Part shown: piece by piece, positions 54,743 through 63,019 of the stretch
Position numbering within the stretch: the stretch's first letter is position 1
How the letters are laid out: each line of letters begins with the position of its first letter
Program-made: the position numbers and the translations under genes
Assembly: GCF_001514115.1 (NCBI RefSeq)
Contig: NZ_KQ948467.1
Span: 36,518-100,517 of the forward strand
DNA length: 64,000 nucleotides
Reading direction: 5' to 3'
DNA from: Streptomyces olivochromogenes
GTDB lineage: Bacteria > Actinomycetota > Actinomycetes > Streptomycetales > Streptomycetaceae
Notes under the pieces: model-generated
What the model saw: the letters and a program-made list of their open reading frames with translations, nothing else
Told to the model about the DNA's origin: nothing
Databases searched by the model: none

Positions 54743-56530
54743 TCATGCGAGCCAAGCGGACTCCTTCGGACGGGTGTGCGGTGAGCTGTCGGTGCCGCCG
54801 TGCGCGGCCGTGCGGCCCAGGTAGCGGTGCACGAAGTGGATGCTCATCGCGCCTTCGCCGACCGCGGAGGCCACCCGTTTCACCGAGCCGCTACGGACGT
54901 CCCCTACCGCGAAGACCCCGGGCAGGCTGGTCTCCAGGGTCATGCACGAGCGCCCACGGCCGTGCCACACCTCGGGGTAGGCGCAGGCTTCCTGGGCCTC
55001 CGGGCCGGTGAGGACGAAGCCGCGGGAGTCGAGGGCGATGATGTCGGCGAGCCACTCGGTGTGGGGGTCGGCGCCGGTGAAGACGAACAGGCCCCGTACC
55101 GCGAGTCGGCGGTGCCCGCCCGTGCGGTTGTCGACCACGTCGAGCTCCTCCAGCACCTCCTGGCCGATGACCTCGGTGACCTCGGTGTGCAGCATGACCT
55201 CCACCCGCGGATGGCGCTCGACCTGGTCGACCAGGTAGCGGGACATGTTGGCCTCAAGGCTGGGTCCTCGGACCAGCAGGTGCACCTTCGGCGCGAACCC
55301 GGCGAGGAACAGCACCGCTTGGCCCGCGGAGTTGCCTCCGCCGACGACGGCCACCGGGTCGGTGCGGCACTGCTGGGCCTCGTAGACGGTCGCCGAGTAG
55401 TGGACGCTCGTTCCCTCCAGGCGTTCGATACCGGGCACCTGGAGCCGGCGGTAGCGGGCGCCCGTGGCCAGGACGACGGCGCGGGCGGCGATCTCGCTGC
55501 CGTCGGCGAACGCCACCACGTAGTGGTCCTCGTCCTTGGGACGGAGACCGGTCGCCTCCACCGGAATGCTGAACCTGGCGCCGAACTTGTCGGCCTGGAG
55601 CACGGCGCGTTCGGTGAGTTCGGCGCCGGAGATGCCGGCGGGGAAGCCGAGCAGATTCTCGATGCGGGACGACGTGGCGGCCTGGCCGCCGGTGGCCATC
55701 GCCTCCACCACGGTGGTGCTCAGGCCCTCGGAGGCGGCGTACACCGCGGCAGCGAGGCCGGCGGGTCCGGAGCCGACGATGAGGACGTCGCCGTGACGGT
55801 TTCCGGCGGGCAGTGACGGCAGGCCGATGAGCCGGGCCAGTTCCGCGTTGCTGGGGTTGCGCAACAGGGTGGTGTCCCGCCAGATGACGAGCGGTGTCTC
55901 CTCCGGGCCGACGCCGAAGCGGCGCAGCAGCTCCTCGGCCTCCTCGTCGGTCTCCAGGTCGATCCAGCGATGCGGCAGCCGGTTGCGGATGGCGAACTCG
56001 CGCAGCCGCCGGGTGTCGGGCGAGTAGCGCGAGCCGATGATGCGGAAGCCGGCGCCCTGTCCGACGAGCAGAGCGCGACGGCCCAGACAGGCGCGCAGCA
56101 CGACGTCCCCAATGGTGGAGTCCTGGGACACCAGGTGGCGCAATTGGTCCAAGGAGATGACGAGGACCTCGCCCGGCTCCCTGGCGACAGCGGTGTAGAA
56201 GGCCACCTGTCCGTGCAGCAGCCCGAGTTCGCCGATGAAGCGACCGGGGCCGTGCACGCGCAGCACGTGCTCCTCGGGAGTGCCGTAGTCCTCGACGACG
56301 GCGACGGTACCGCTGAGGACGACAAAGAACGTCTCGCAGCGCTCCCCCTCCTGGAGCAGCACGTCGTTCGGAGCCATACTCCGGCGTTGCCCGTGCTCCG
56401 CCAGACGTGCTATCTGGTCCTCCGTAAGGCGCGGATACGCGCCGTAGATGTCCGGGGTCTCCCAGAAGACGGCCTCGTCCGCTTCCTCCGGCACCGGTTC
56501 TCCGCCCGGCAGCGACTGGTCGCCGGACAT
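54743..56530 (-). CDS. cNMP-binding domain/thioredoxin-reductase-like flavoprotein fusion
   Basis: A 595-residue protein from ATG 56530, which overlaps the stop of the ZnF-UBP gene (TGATG). Residues about 45-165 form a cyclic-nucleotide-binding-like domain (LLQEGERCETFFVVLSGTVA, GRFIGELGLLHGQ). A thioredoxin-like strand-helix region (DLETDEEAEELLRRFGV) follows. The rest is a FAD/NAD(P)H module with VLIVGSGPAGLAAAVYAASE, VVLATGARYRRL, VAVVGGGNSAGQAVLFLAGF and GVFAVGDVRSGSVKRVASAV. The redox CxxC of true thioredoxin reductases is absent (SATVYEAQQCRTD), so electron transfer must use another route. It closes the ClpB-thioredoxin operon. Confidence 0.9.
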   Translation of the reverse strand: MSGDQSLPGGEPVPEEADEAVFWETPDIYGAYPRLTEDQIARLAEHGQRRSMAPNDVLLQEGERCETFFVVLSGTVAVVEDYGTPEEHVLRVHGPGRFIGELGLLHGQVAFYTAVAREPGEVLVISLDQLRHLVSQDSTIGDVVLRACLGRRALLVGQGAGFRIIGSRYSPDTRRLREFAIRNRLPHRWIDLETDEEAEELLRRFGVGPEETPLVIWRDTTLLRNPSNAELARLIGLPSLPAGNRHGDVLIVGSGPAGLAAAVYAASEGLSTTVVEAMATGGQAATSSRIENLLGFPAGISGAELTERAVLQADKFGARFSIPVEATGLRPKDEDHYVVAFADGSEIAARAVVLATGARYRRLQVPGIERLEGTSVHYSATVYEAQQCRTDPVAVVGGGNSAGQAVLFLAGFAPKVHLLVRGPSLEANMSRYLVDQVERHPRVEVMLHTEVTEVIGQEVLEELDVVDNRTGGHRRLAVRGLFVFTGADPHTEWLADIIALDSRGFVLTGPEAQEACAYPEVWHGRGRSCMTLETSLPGVFAVGDVRSGSVKRVASAVGEGAMSIHFVHRYLGRTAAHGGTDSSPHTRPKESAWLA

Positions 56531-56793
56531 CAGACGAACGCCTCGTGAACGTAGCACCAGCGCCATTCCTCGCCGGGCTGGAACGACTGCACGATCGGAT
56601 GGGCGTCGGCAGCTGCGTGCCTACGCGCGTGCTTGTTCGGCGAGGAGTCACAGCAGCCGACGTGCCCGCAGGTCAGGCAGAGCCTCAGGTGGACCCACGG
56701 GGAGCCGAGCAGCAGACACTCCTGACACCCTTCTGGGGTCAGCGGCTGGACCGGCCGGACAAGCGCGAGATGGGGGTCTGCGTGCAGGGTCAT
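56530..56793 (-). CDS. ZnF-UBP domain protein
   Basis: An 87-residue protein consisting of one ubiquitin-carboxyl-terminal-hydrolase-type zinc finger. Its Cys/His ligands are in EGCQECLLLGSPWVHLRLCL, CGHVGCCDSSPNKHA and HPIVQSFQPGEEWRWCY. Bacteria lack ubiquitin; such proteins in actinobacteria are of unknown role and often accompany the cNMP-flavoreductase. The start ATG 56793 overlaps the thioredoxin stop (ATGA), and its own stop overlaps the flavoreductase start. Confidence 0.85.
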   Translation of the reverse strand: MTLHADPHLALVRPVQPLTPEGCQECLLLGSPWVHLRLCLTCGHVGCCDSSPNKHARRHAAADAHPIVQSFQPGEEWRWCYVHEAFV

Positions 56794-57245
56794 CCGGATC
56801 GCCCTTCCCGGGCCGTGATCGACTGTTCCACCCACTGGCGCAGAGCGGGGGCGGGTGCCGCCCCCGCCTGCCGGGCGACCGTCTCGCCCTGGTCGAGGAC
56901 GAGCAGTGTCGGTACCGCCTGGACCTCGAAACGCTGCGACAGCCGCGGGTTCTTGTCGATGTCGACCTTGACGAGTTTGATGCGGCCGGCGAGATCGGTG
57001 GCGACCTTCTCCAGCGCGGGGCTGACCATGCGGCAGGGGCCGCACCAGGTGGCCCACAGGTCGACCACGACGGGGACGTCGGCCCGCTCGGCGACCTCGG
57101 TGAAGTTGTCGTCGCCCGCGTCCACCATCCACGGTAGGGGCTGCTTGCAGTGGCCGCACTTGGGGCGGCCCTCCGCGGCCACGGGCACTCGGTTGGTGCG
57201 CCCGCAGTGGGGACAACTGACGGTCGTCGCCTGCATCGTGCTCAT
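56790..57245 (-). CDS. trxA: Thioredoxin with N-terminal zinc ribbon (Trx2-type)
   Basis: A 151-residue thioredoxin. Residues 8-35 form a zinc ribbon with two CxxC pairs (SCPHCGRTN and KCGHCKQP), as in E. coli thioredoxin 2. The thioredoxin fold then has WATWCGPCRMV as active site, VDIDKNPRLSQRFEVQAVPT with the cis-Pro and LLVLDQGE. It reduces disulfides and is likely part of the stress response because its ATG overlaps the clpB stop (ATGA). The symbol is by family; a paralogue is to be expected elsewhere. Confidence 0.92.
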   Translation of the reverse strand: MSTMQATTVSCPHCGRTNRVPVAAEGRPKCGHCKQPLPWMVDAGDDNFTEVAERADVPVVVDLWATWCGPCRMVSPALEKVATDLAGRIKLVKVDIDKNPRLSQRFEVQAVPTLLVLDQGETVARQAGAAPAPALRQWVEQSITAREGRSG

Positions 57246-59881
57246 GCCGCCCGCGCTCCCTTCACGTTCTCGGGCTGGTCGTAGGTGACCATCAGCTCTG
57301 CGTGTTCGGCGTCGACGCGGACCGTCGCGCCGTCCTGGACGTCGCCGCGCAGCAGGGCGCGTCCGACCAGTGTTTCGACCTCGTGGGAGATGTAGCGGCG
57401 CAGTGGCCGGGCCCCGTACACCGGGTCGTAGCCCTGGTGGGCGATCACTTCCCGGGCGGCGTCGGTGAGTTCGACGGTGATGCGGCGTTCGGCGAGCCGC
57501 TGCCGCAGTTCGTCGAACTGCAGCTCCACGATCCGCTCGATCTGCCGCTCGCCGAGCGGCTTGAACAGCACGATGTCGTCGACGCGGTTGAGGAACTCCG
57601 GGCGGAAGTGCCCGCGCAGCTCGCCCATCACCAGGGCGCGGGCGTCGGGCTTGATCTCACCTTCGGCGGTGGCGCCGTCGAGGAGGTGCTCGGAGCCGAT
57701 GTTGGACGTCATGATGATCACGGTGTTGCGGAAGTCGACGGTGCGGCCCTGGGCGTCGGTGATGCGGCCGTCGTCGAGGATCTGCAGCAGGGTGTTGAAG
57801 ACATCGGTGTGCGCCTTCTCGATCTCGTCGAACAGCACGACCGAGTACGGCTTGCGGCGTACGGCCTCGGTGAGCTGGCCGCCCTCCTCGTAGCCGACGT
57901 ATCCGGGCGGTGCGCCCATGAGCCGGCTGACGGTGTGCCGCTCCTGGTACTCGCTCATGTCGAGGCGGACCATGTTCTCCTCGGAGTCGAACAGAGTCCG
58001 GGCGAGGGTCTTGGCCAGCTCGGTCTTCCCGACGCCGGTGGGGCCGAGGAAGATGAACGAGCCGATGGGACGGCGAGGGTCGCGGATGCCGGAGCGGGCG
58101 CGGATGATGGCGTCGGTGACGAGTTCGACGGCTTCGTCCTGGCCGATGACGCGCTCGCGCAGGATCTCGTCGAGGCGCAGCAGTTTCTCGCGTTCGCCCT
58201 CCTGGAGGCGGGCGACGGGGATGCCGGTCCAGGCGGCGACGATCTCGGCGATCTCCTCCTCGGTGACGACCTCGCGCAGCAGCCGGTTCTGCCCTTGTTT
58301 GGTAGCCAGTTGCTCCTCTTCTGCGGCGAGCCGGCGCTCCAGGTCCCGGAGTCGGCCGTAGCGGAGTTCGGCGGCGCGGTTGAGGTCGTAGGCGCGTTCG
58401 GCCTCCTCTGCCTCGTGGCGGACCTGCTCCAGTTCCTGGCGCAGGTCCTGCACGCGGCGGATCGCCTGCCGTTCGGCCTCCCACTGGGCATGTTTGGCGT
58501 CGGCCTCGCCGCGCAGGTCGGCCAGTTCCCTGCGCAGCTCCTCCAGGCGGGTTCTGCTGGCGGGGTCGCTCTCCTTGGACAGGGCCGCCTCCTCGATCTC
58601 CAGGCGGGTGACGTGGCGGGTGATCTCGTCGAGTTCGGCGGGCATCGAGTCGATCTCGGTACGCAGCCGGGCGCACGCCTCGTCGACGAGGTCGATGGCC
58701 TTGTCGGGCAGGAATCGGTCGGTGATGTAGCGGTGGCTGAGGGTGGCCGCGGAGACCAGCGCGGTGTCCTGGATCTTCACGCCGTGGAAGACCTCGAGGC
58801 GTTCGCGCAGTCCGCGCAGGATGGAGACGGTGTCCTCCACGCTCGGCTCGTCGACCAGGACCTGTTGGAAGCGGCGTTCGAGGGCGGCGTCCTTCTCGAT
58901 GTGCTTGCGGTACTCGTCGAGGGTGGTGGCGCCGATCATGTGGAGTTCGCCGCGGGCGAGCATCGGCTTGAGCATGTTGCCCGCGTCCATGGCCCCTTCG
59001 GCGGCGCCTGCGCCGACGACCGTGTGGAGTTCGTCGACGAAGAGCAGGATGCGCCCTTGGGCGGCCTTCACCTCGGACAGCACGGCCTTGAGGCGTTCCT
59101 CGAACTCGCCGCGGTACTTGGCTCCGGCGACCAGGGAGCCCATGTCGAGGGCGAACACCGTCTTGTCGCGCAGGCCCTCGGGGACATCGCCGCGGACGAT
59201 GCGCTGGGCGAGGCCCTCGACGATGGCGGTCTTGCCGACGCCGGGGTCGCCGATGAGGACGGGGTTGTTCTTGGTCTTGCGGCTGAGGATCTGGGTGACG
59301 CGGCGGATCTCCGCGTCACGGCCGATGACCGGGTCCAGCCGCCCGGACCGAGCCTCGAGGACCAGGTCGCGGCCGTACTTCTCCAGAGCCTCGTAGGCCA
59401 CTTCGGGGTTGGCGGAGGTGACGCGCTGGTTGCCGCGGACCTGGGTGAGCGCGCTCAGGAACGAGTCCCTGGTGATGCCGGCCTGTTTGAGCAGTCGCCC
59501 GGCGGCGGTTGAAGAGCTCTCCTCAGCCAGGGCGAGCAGGAGGTGTTCCACGGACACGTACTCGTCCTTGAGGCGTTTGGCTTCCCGTTCGGCGGCGTCG
59601 AGCAGGTGGGCGAGGCGCTGGGTGACGAAGACCTGGCCGGGTGCCGCGCCGGGGCCGGTGACCTTCGGGCGGTGGGAGAGTTCCTCGCTGACGGACGCGC
59701 GCAGTTCCTTCGGCTCGGTGCCGGCCTGTTGCAGCAACCGCGGGATCAGACCGTCCTCCTGATCGAGAAGTGCGAGCAGCAGGTGTTCCCCGTCGACCTC
59801 GGCGTGCCCCATGCGGCCGGCCGCGGTCTGGGCCTCCTGGAGGGCTTCCTGGGACTTCTGGGTGAGACGGTTCATGTCCAT
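57242..59881 (-). CDS. clpB: ATP-dependent chaperone ClpB (Hsp100 disaggregase)
   Basis: An 879-residue protein. The N-terminal Clp_N domain (EALQEAQTAAGRMGHAEVDG) is followed by AAA module 1 (GDPGVGKTA; YRGEFEERL), the long ClpB-specific coiled coil (LEEQLATKQGQ region and RRELADLRGEADAKHAQWEA) and AAA module 2 (LGPTGVGKTELAK; LFDEIEKAH). It resolubilises aggregated proteins together with DnaK/DnaJ. The start ATG 59881 (or 59875) has AGGAG about 12 bp upstream and overlaps the end of cbpM by 10 bp. It is the core of a stress operon. Confidence 0.97.
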   Translation of the reverse strand: MDMNRLTQKSQEALQEAQTAAGRMGHAEVDGEHLLLALLDQEDGLIPRLLQQAGTEPKELRASVSEELSHRPKVTGPGAAPGQVFVTQRLAHLLDAAEREAKRLKDEYVSVEHLLLALAEESSSTAAGRLLKQAGITRDSFLSALTQVRGNQRVTSANPEVAYEALEKYGRDLVLEARSGRLDPVIGRDAEIRRVTQILSRKTKNNPVLIGDPGVGKTAIVEGLAQRIVRGDVPEGLRDKTVFALDMGSLVAGAKYRGEFEERLKAVLSEVKAAQGRILLFVDELHTVVGAGAAEGAMDAGNMLKPMLARGELHMIGATTLDEYRKHIEKDAALERRFQQVLVDEPSVEDTVSILRGLRERLEVFHGVKIQDTALVSAATLSHRYITDRFLPDKAIDLVDEACARLRTEIDSMPAELDEITRHVTRLEIEEAALSKESDPASRTRLEELRRELADLRGEADAKHAQWEAERQAIRRVQDLRQELEQVRHEAEEAERAYDLNRAAELRYGRLRDLERRLAAEEEQLATKQGQNRLLREVVTEEEIAEIVAAWTGIPVARLQEGEREKLLRLDEILRERVIGQDEAVELVTDAIIRARSGIRDPRRPIGSFIFLGPTGVGKTELAKTLARTLFDSEENMVRLDMSEYQERHTVSRLMGAPPGYVGYEEGGQLTEAVRRKPYSVVLFDEIEKAHTDVFNTLLQILDDGRITDAQGRTVDFRNTVIIMTSNIGSEHLLDGATAEGEIKPDARALVMGELRGHFRPEFLNRVDDIVLFKPLGERQIERIVELQFDELRQRLAERRITVELTDAAREVIAHQGYDPVYGARPLRRYISHEVETLVGRALLRGDVQDGATVRVDAEHAELMVTYDQPENVKGARAA

Positions 59882-60279
59882 GGGGGTGTTTCACTCCTCA
59901 TGCCGCAGCCGCGCAGGGCGGCTTCGAGCAGGCTGATGCGGTCGAGCAGGTCGAGCACCAGGCCGATGGATGCGTAGTTGAGGCAGAGTCCGGTGCGCAG
60001 CCGCTGGATGCGGGCAAGGACCGCCGGGGCCGTGGGGTCGAACACCAGGCGCCCCGCGGCGTCGCGTTCGGCGTCGATCAGGCCGAGGGCGACGAACCGG
60101 CGGATCAGATCGGGGTGGAGGCCCGAGCGACGGGCCACGGCGTCGAGGGAGAGCCTGGGGGCGGGCACGAGCGCGTACCGGACAGCCGTCGAGGCGCTCA
60201 CGTCGGCGCCCGTTCGTACCGGACGGTTGCCCACGCCGGCCCAGTCGATGCCTGCCGCTCCCGCGGGTCGGTCGTTCAT
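59872..60279 (-). CDS. CbpM/MerR-like chaperone-modulator protein
   Basis: A 135-residue protein from ATG 60279 with GGAGG 5 bp upstream. The fold is a MerR-like helix-turn-helix variant (LSLDAVARRSGLHPDLIRRF, ALGLIDAERD) followed by helices (LARIQRLRTGLCLNYASIGL, VLDLLDRISLLEAAL), as in CbpM proteins that modulate DnaJ homologues such as CbpA. In many actinobacteria the order is dnaJ-cbpM-clpB. Here its DnaJ partner is broken, so it is orphaned. Stop and start overlap with both neighbours. Confidence 0.85.
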   Translation of the reverse strand: MNDRPAGAAGIDWAGVGNRPVRTGADVSASTAVRYALVPAPRLSLDAVARRSGLHPDLIRRFVALGLIDAERDAAGRLVFDPTAPAVLARIQRLRTGLCLNYASIGLVLDLLDRISLLEAALRGCGMRSETPPWT

Positions 60280-60705
60280 CGAGTCCTCCTGGGGTCGTAC
60301 GAGGAGGTGGCGGCGAGCTCCTCGAACAGTTCGCGCTCCCGGTCGCCGAGGGTGGGCGGCACCATGACGCGGAGTTCGGCGTACAGGTCGCCGTTCGCGC
60401 CGCGCGGGTTCGGCATGCCCTCGCCGCGCAGCCGCAGCCGCCGGCCGCTGGACGAGCCCGCGGGCACTGTGACCTTGGCCGTGCCGCCGCCGGGCGTGGG
60501 CACCGGCACGGTCGCGCCCAGGGCCGCCTCCCAGGGGGCGACCGGGACCTGGACGTGTACGTCGCGGCCGTCCAGCCGGAACCGGGGGTGGGGCTGGATA
60601 CGCACTCGCAGGTACAAGGTCGCCCGCGGCGGCGTCACCGCTGCCGCGGCCGCCCTCGCCCGCCAGCCGGATGCGCTGCGCACGCCGATGTATGCGGTCC
60701 GCCGG
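60276..60705 (-). pseudogene. DnaJ (CbpA-type) remnant lacking J domain, frameshifted
   Basis: Minus-strand translation gives the C-terminal substrate-binding domain of a DnaJ: YLRVRIQPHPRFRLDGRDVH, VPVAPWEAALGATVPVPTPG, VTVPAGSSSGRRLRLRGEGM and the end DRERELFEELAA. Upstream the frame is broken by one extra base near 60616 (after GDL, in GDLYLRV) and only QRIRLAGEGGRG is recognisable before that. The HPD-containing J domain and first half are missing. The 3' end overlaps cbpM by ATGA. It would make at best a C-terminal domain fragment. Confidence 0.85.
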
Positions 60706-60909
60706 TTTCCCACCCGTGCGCACGGAGGGTCTCGAGCACTCCCCAGGGTGACGAACCGGGTGCCTCCACGCCTGCGCCTGGCGAGTCAGGAATGCACGGG
60801 TCCGGTCGCCCTGCGAGTACGAGAGGAAGAATCCGAACATCTCGGATGAGCCGGCCCGGGAGCGGGTACCACCGCTCGCCTGTAGGCTCGGGTAGAACGG
60901 AGTGATCCC

Positions 60910-62691
60910 ATGGCCGGCAGCCGGGCGCACCAGCTGTACCGCCGCTGCTCCGACCGGGAGGGCAGCCTTCCGCGGGGCAGCAGTGGGCGGCACCCCACGG
61001 CCGCGCGGAGAGGGCCCCGGCCACCCGCTCCAACCCCGGCCGATCATGCCCTCCGCGAACTGATGGTGCTCTCCCGCGCCCTGTTCGACACCCCGGACGA
61101 AGGCGAGATCCTGCGCCTGGCCATGGACCACATAGCCGCCGCAGGGCCATACAGCGCCGAGGCCGGATACCTCAAGGTGGACGGCGACCTGGTCCCCAGC
61201 CCGAGGAACCGGCAGACGCATGCCTCGGCCGTGAACCGGAGGGTGCGGGAGCTGGCCGGGCAGGACGGCCCTGTGACCGTACCCGGCAGACCCTGGGGCC
61301 GGGCCCTGGGGCTACGCGGACTTGACAGACTCCACGGCTACCTCGTGGTGACGTCCCGCTCCCGGCCCACCGAGGCCGAGCGCTCCCTGCTCGCCACACT
61401 CGTCCGGCACACCGCTGCTGCGCTGTCAGTCGCCTTCGCATACCGACGCCAACGCGAGGACGCGCTTGAGCTGCACCGACTGAGGGACGAACGCACAACC
61501 CTCCAGCGGCAGCTGATCTCCGTCGTGGCCGAGCTGAAGTACCAGCGGGCCGTTCACGCGCTCATGGCCGACGTCACTGCCTCGAGCGGCGGCGAGGAAG
61601 CCATCACCCGCGCGCTGCACAGGCTCACTGGATTCCCCGCGCTGGTCGAGGACCGCTTCGGTCGGCTGAGGTCCTGGACCGGCCCCAGCCGCCCGGACCC
61701 CTATCCCGAGCCTGACCCCGTGCGCCAGGACGAAATGCTGCACGCCGTCGCCCGTCAGGCCGGGCCAGCGCGGATAAAGGACCGGCTGATCACCCTGGTC
61801 CGCCCGCACGGCGAGATCCTGGGCGTGCTCGCCCTGGTCGATGCCCGGGACGAGGCCGACGAGCACACCGTCCTCGCGCTGGAACACGCCGCCGCGTCGC
61901 TCGCCCCGGAGCTGGCGCACCTGCGCAATCTGGCCGAAGTGGAGCTGAGGCTGCACCGCGGGCTGGTCGACGACCTCCTGGCAGGGACGGACGGGGGGAG
62001 CGCCTACGCCCGGTCCGAGGCAGTCGGACACGACCTGCACCGCAGCCACTACATCGTCGTGGTGCAGTGGCCGAACCGGACTGCGGACGATTCCTTCGCG
62101 CAGACCGTGGGACGGGCGGCCTCCGCCGTGGGCATGCGCTCGCTGCTGACCCGGCGTTCCGACCACGTGGTCCTGGTCGCCGACGACAGGCCGCACGCCC
62201 GCGCGTTGTACGAGGCGCTCGCCCGGGAGACCGGGACACGGTCCGGGACGATCGGGGTGAGCGCCCCTTGCGACTCCCTGGACGACATCCCCCACCACTA
62301 CCAGGAGGCGCAGCGCGCCCTGGAAGTACGCCGCCACTCCCGCGAGCACTACGGCACGACGTTCTTCGACGAGCTCGGCCTCTACCGCATCCTGGGGCCT
62401 GGCAACGATTACCGGGAACTGGAGACGTTCGTCCAGGAGTGGCTCGGGCAGCTCATCGACTACGACTCCCGGCACCACACGGCCATGGTGGAGACCCTGT
62501 CCCGGTACTTCGACTGCGGCGGCAACTACGACGAGACCGCGGACTCCCTAGCCATCCACCGCAGCACGCTGCGCTATCGGCTCCAGCGCATCCGCGACAT
62601 CAGCGGCAACGACCTCGCGAACGTCGAGGACCGGCTGAACCTCCAGGTGGCGACCCGAGTGTGGAAGATCGTGCTGGGCGGCCCCGGCTGA
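60910..62691 (+). CDS. PucR-type regulator with GAF-like sensor domain
   Basis: A 593-residue protein from ATG 60910, preceded by GGAG at 6 to 10 bp. Residues about 45-200 form a GAF-like domain (LFDTPDEGEILRLAMDHIAA). A second sensory region (about 210-360) precedes the PucR GGDEF-like middle domain. The C-terminus carries the PucR HTH: ETLSRYFDCGGNYDETADSL followed by AIHRSTLRYRLQRIRDISGN. The family regulates catabolic and stress genes. The gene is divergent from the stress operon across about 200 bp and its target may be that operon or itself. Confidence 0.87.
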   Translation: MAGSRAHQLYRRCSDREGSLPRGSSGRHPTAARRGPRPPAPTPADHALRELMVLSRALFDTPDEGEILRLAMDHIAAAGPYSAEAGYLKVDGDLVPSPRNRQTHASAVNRRVRELAGQDGPVTVPGRPWGRALGLRGLDRLHGYLVVTSRSRPTEAERSLLATLVRHTAAALSVAFAYRRQREDALELHRLRDERTTLQRQLISVVAELKYQRAVHALMADVTASSGGEEAITRALHRLTGFPALVEDRFGRLRSWTGPSRPDPYPEPDPVRQDEMLHAVARQAGPARIKDRLITLVRPHGEILGVLALVDARDEADEHTVLALEHAAASLAPELAHLRNLAEVELRLHRGLVDDLLAGTDGGSAYARSEAVGHDLHRSHYIVVVQWPNRTADDSFAQTVGRAASAVGMRSLLTRRSDHVVLVADDRPHARALYEALARETGTRSGTIGVSAPCDSLDDIPHHYQEAQRALEVRRHSREHYGTTFFDELGLYRILGPGNDYRELETFVQEWLGQLIDYDSRHHTAMVETLSRYFDCGGNYDETADSLAIHRSTLRYRLQRIRDISGNDLANVEDRLNLQVATRVWKIVLGGPG

Positions 62692-62989
62692 TGCCTCGCT
62701 AGAACCGTTGTGCGAGCGATGCCAGCGGCAGTTGGGCGGGCTGCCCTGTTACAGAGCTGCAGTGGGTGGGTGGCCCTTCCTCGGTTGATCAACGTCGCGC
62801 CAGAAGACGGGGGCCTTGGTTCATCACCGCCATCGCGATGATCGGCGGGGCCTTCGGCACCAGCCTCGAAGGGGCCGGGAAGGTGTCCGACGCCGCCTGT
62901 GGACCACGGCAGCCTGAGCGTCAGCGGATGCTGCGGCAGATGTCGCGGCCGGAGCGAGGCGAAGGCAGGGGGCCGGACACCACTGACGG
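62692..62989. other. Intergenic region, nothing recognised
   Basis: About 300 bp between the PucR-type gene and the terminator before the LysR gene. No convincing frame, repeat or operator was seen. Confidence 0.5.
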
Positions 62990-63019
62990 GTGACGCCCGG
63001 GCCGCGACCCGGGCGTCAC
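62990..63019. terminator. Bidirectional terminator overlapping LysR stop
   Basis: Perfect 12-bp arms GTGACGCCCGGG (62990-63001) and CCCGGGCGTCAC (63008-63019) with loop CCGCGA. The right arm includes the LysR stop codon (63016-63018). The stem is very stable and probably ends both the PucR transcript and the LysR transcript. Confidence 0.8.

Noticed and set aside
57302..59512. A 736-codon plus-strand frame opposite clpB
   Set aside because: Composition (Val, Gly, Asp, Leu-rich, no motifs) is that of the reverse complement of a conserved chaperone gene; clpB is certain on the other strand.
60700..60909. Search for a HAIR (HspR) element upstream of the dnaJ-cbpM-clpB operon
   Set aside because: No CTTGAGT-N7-ACTCAAG-like sequence is visible, so HspR control cannot be supported here.
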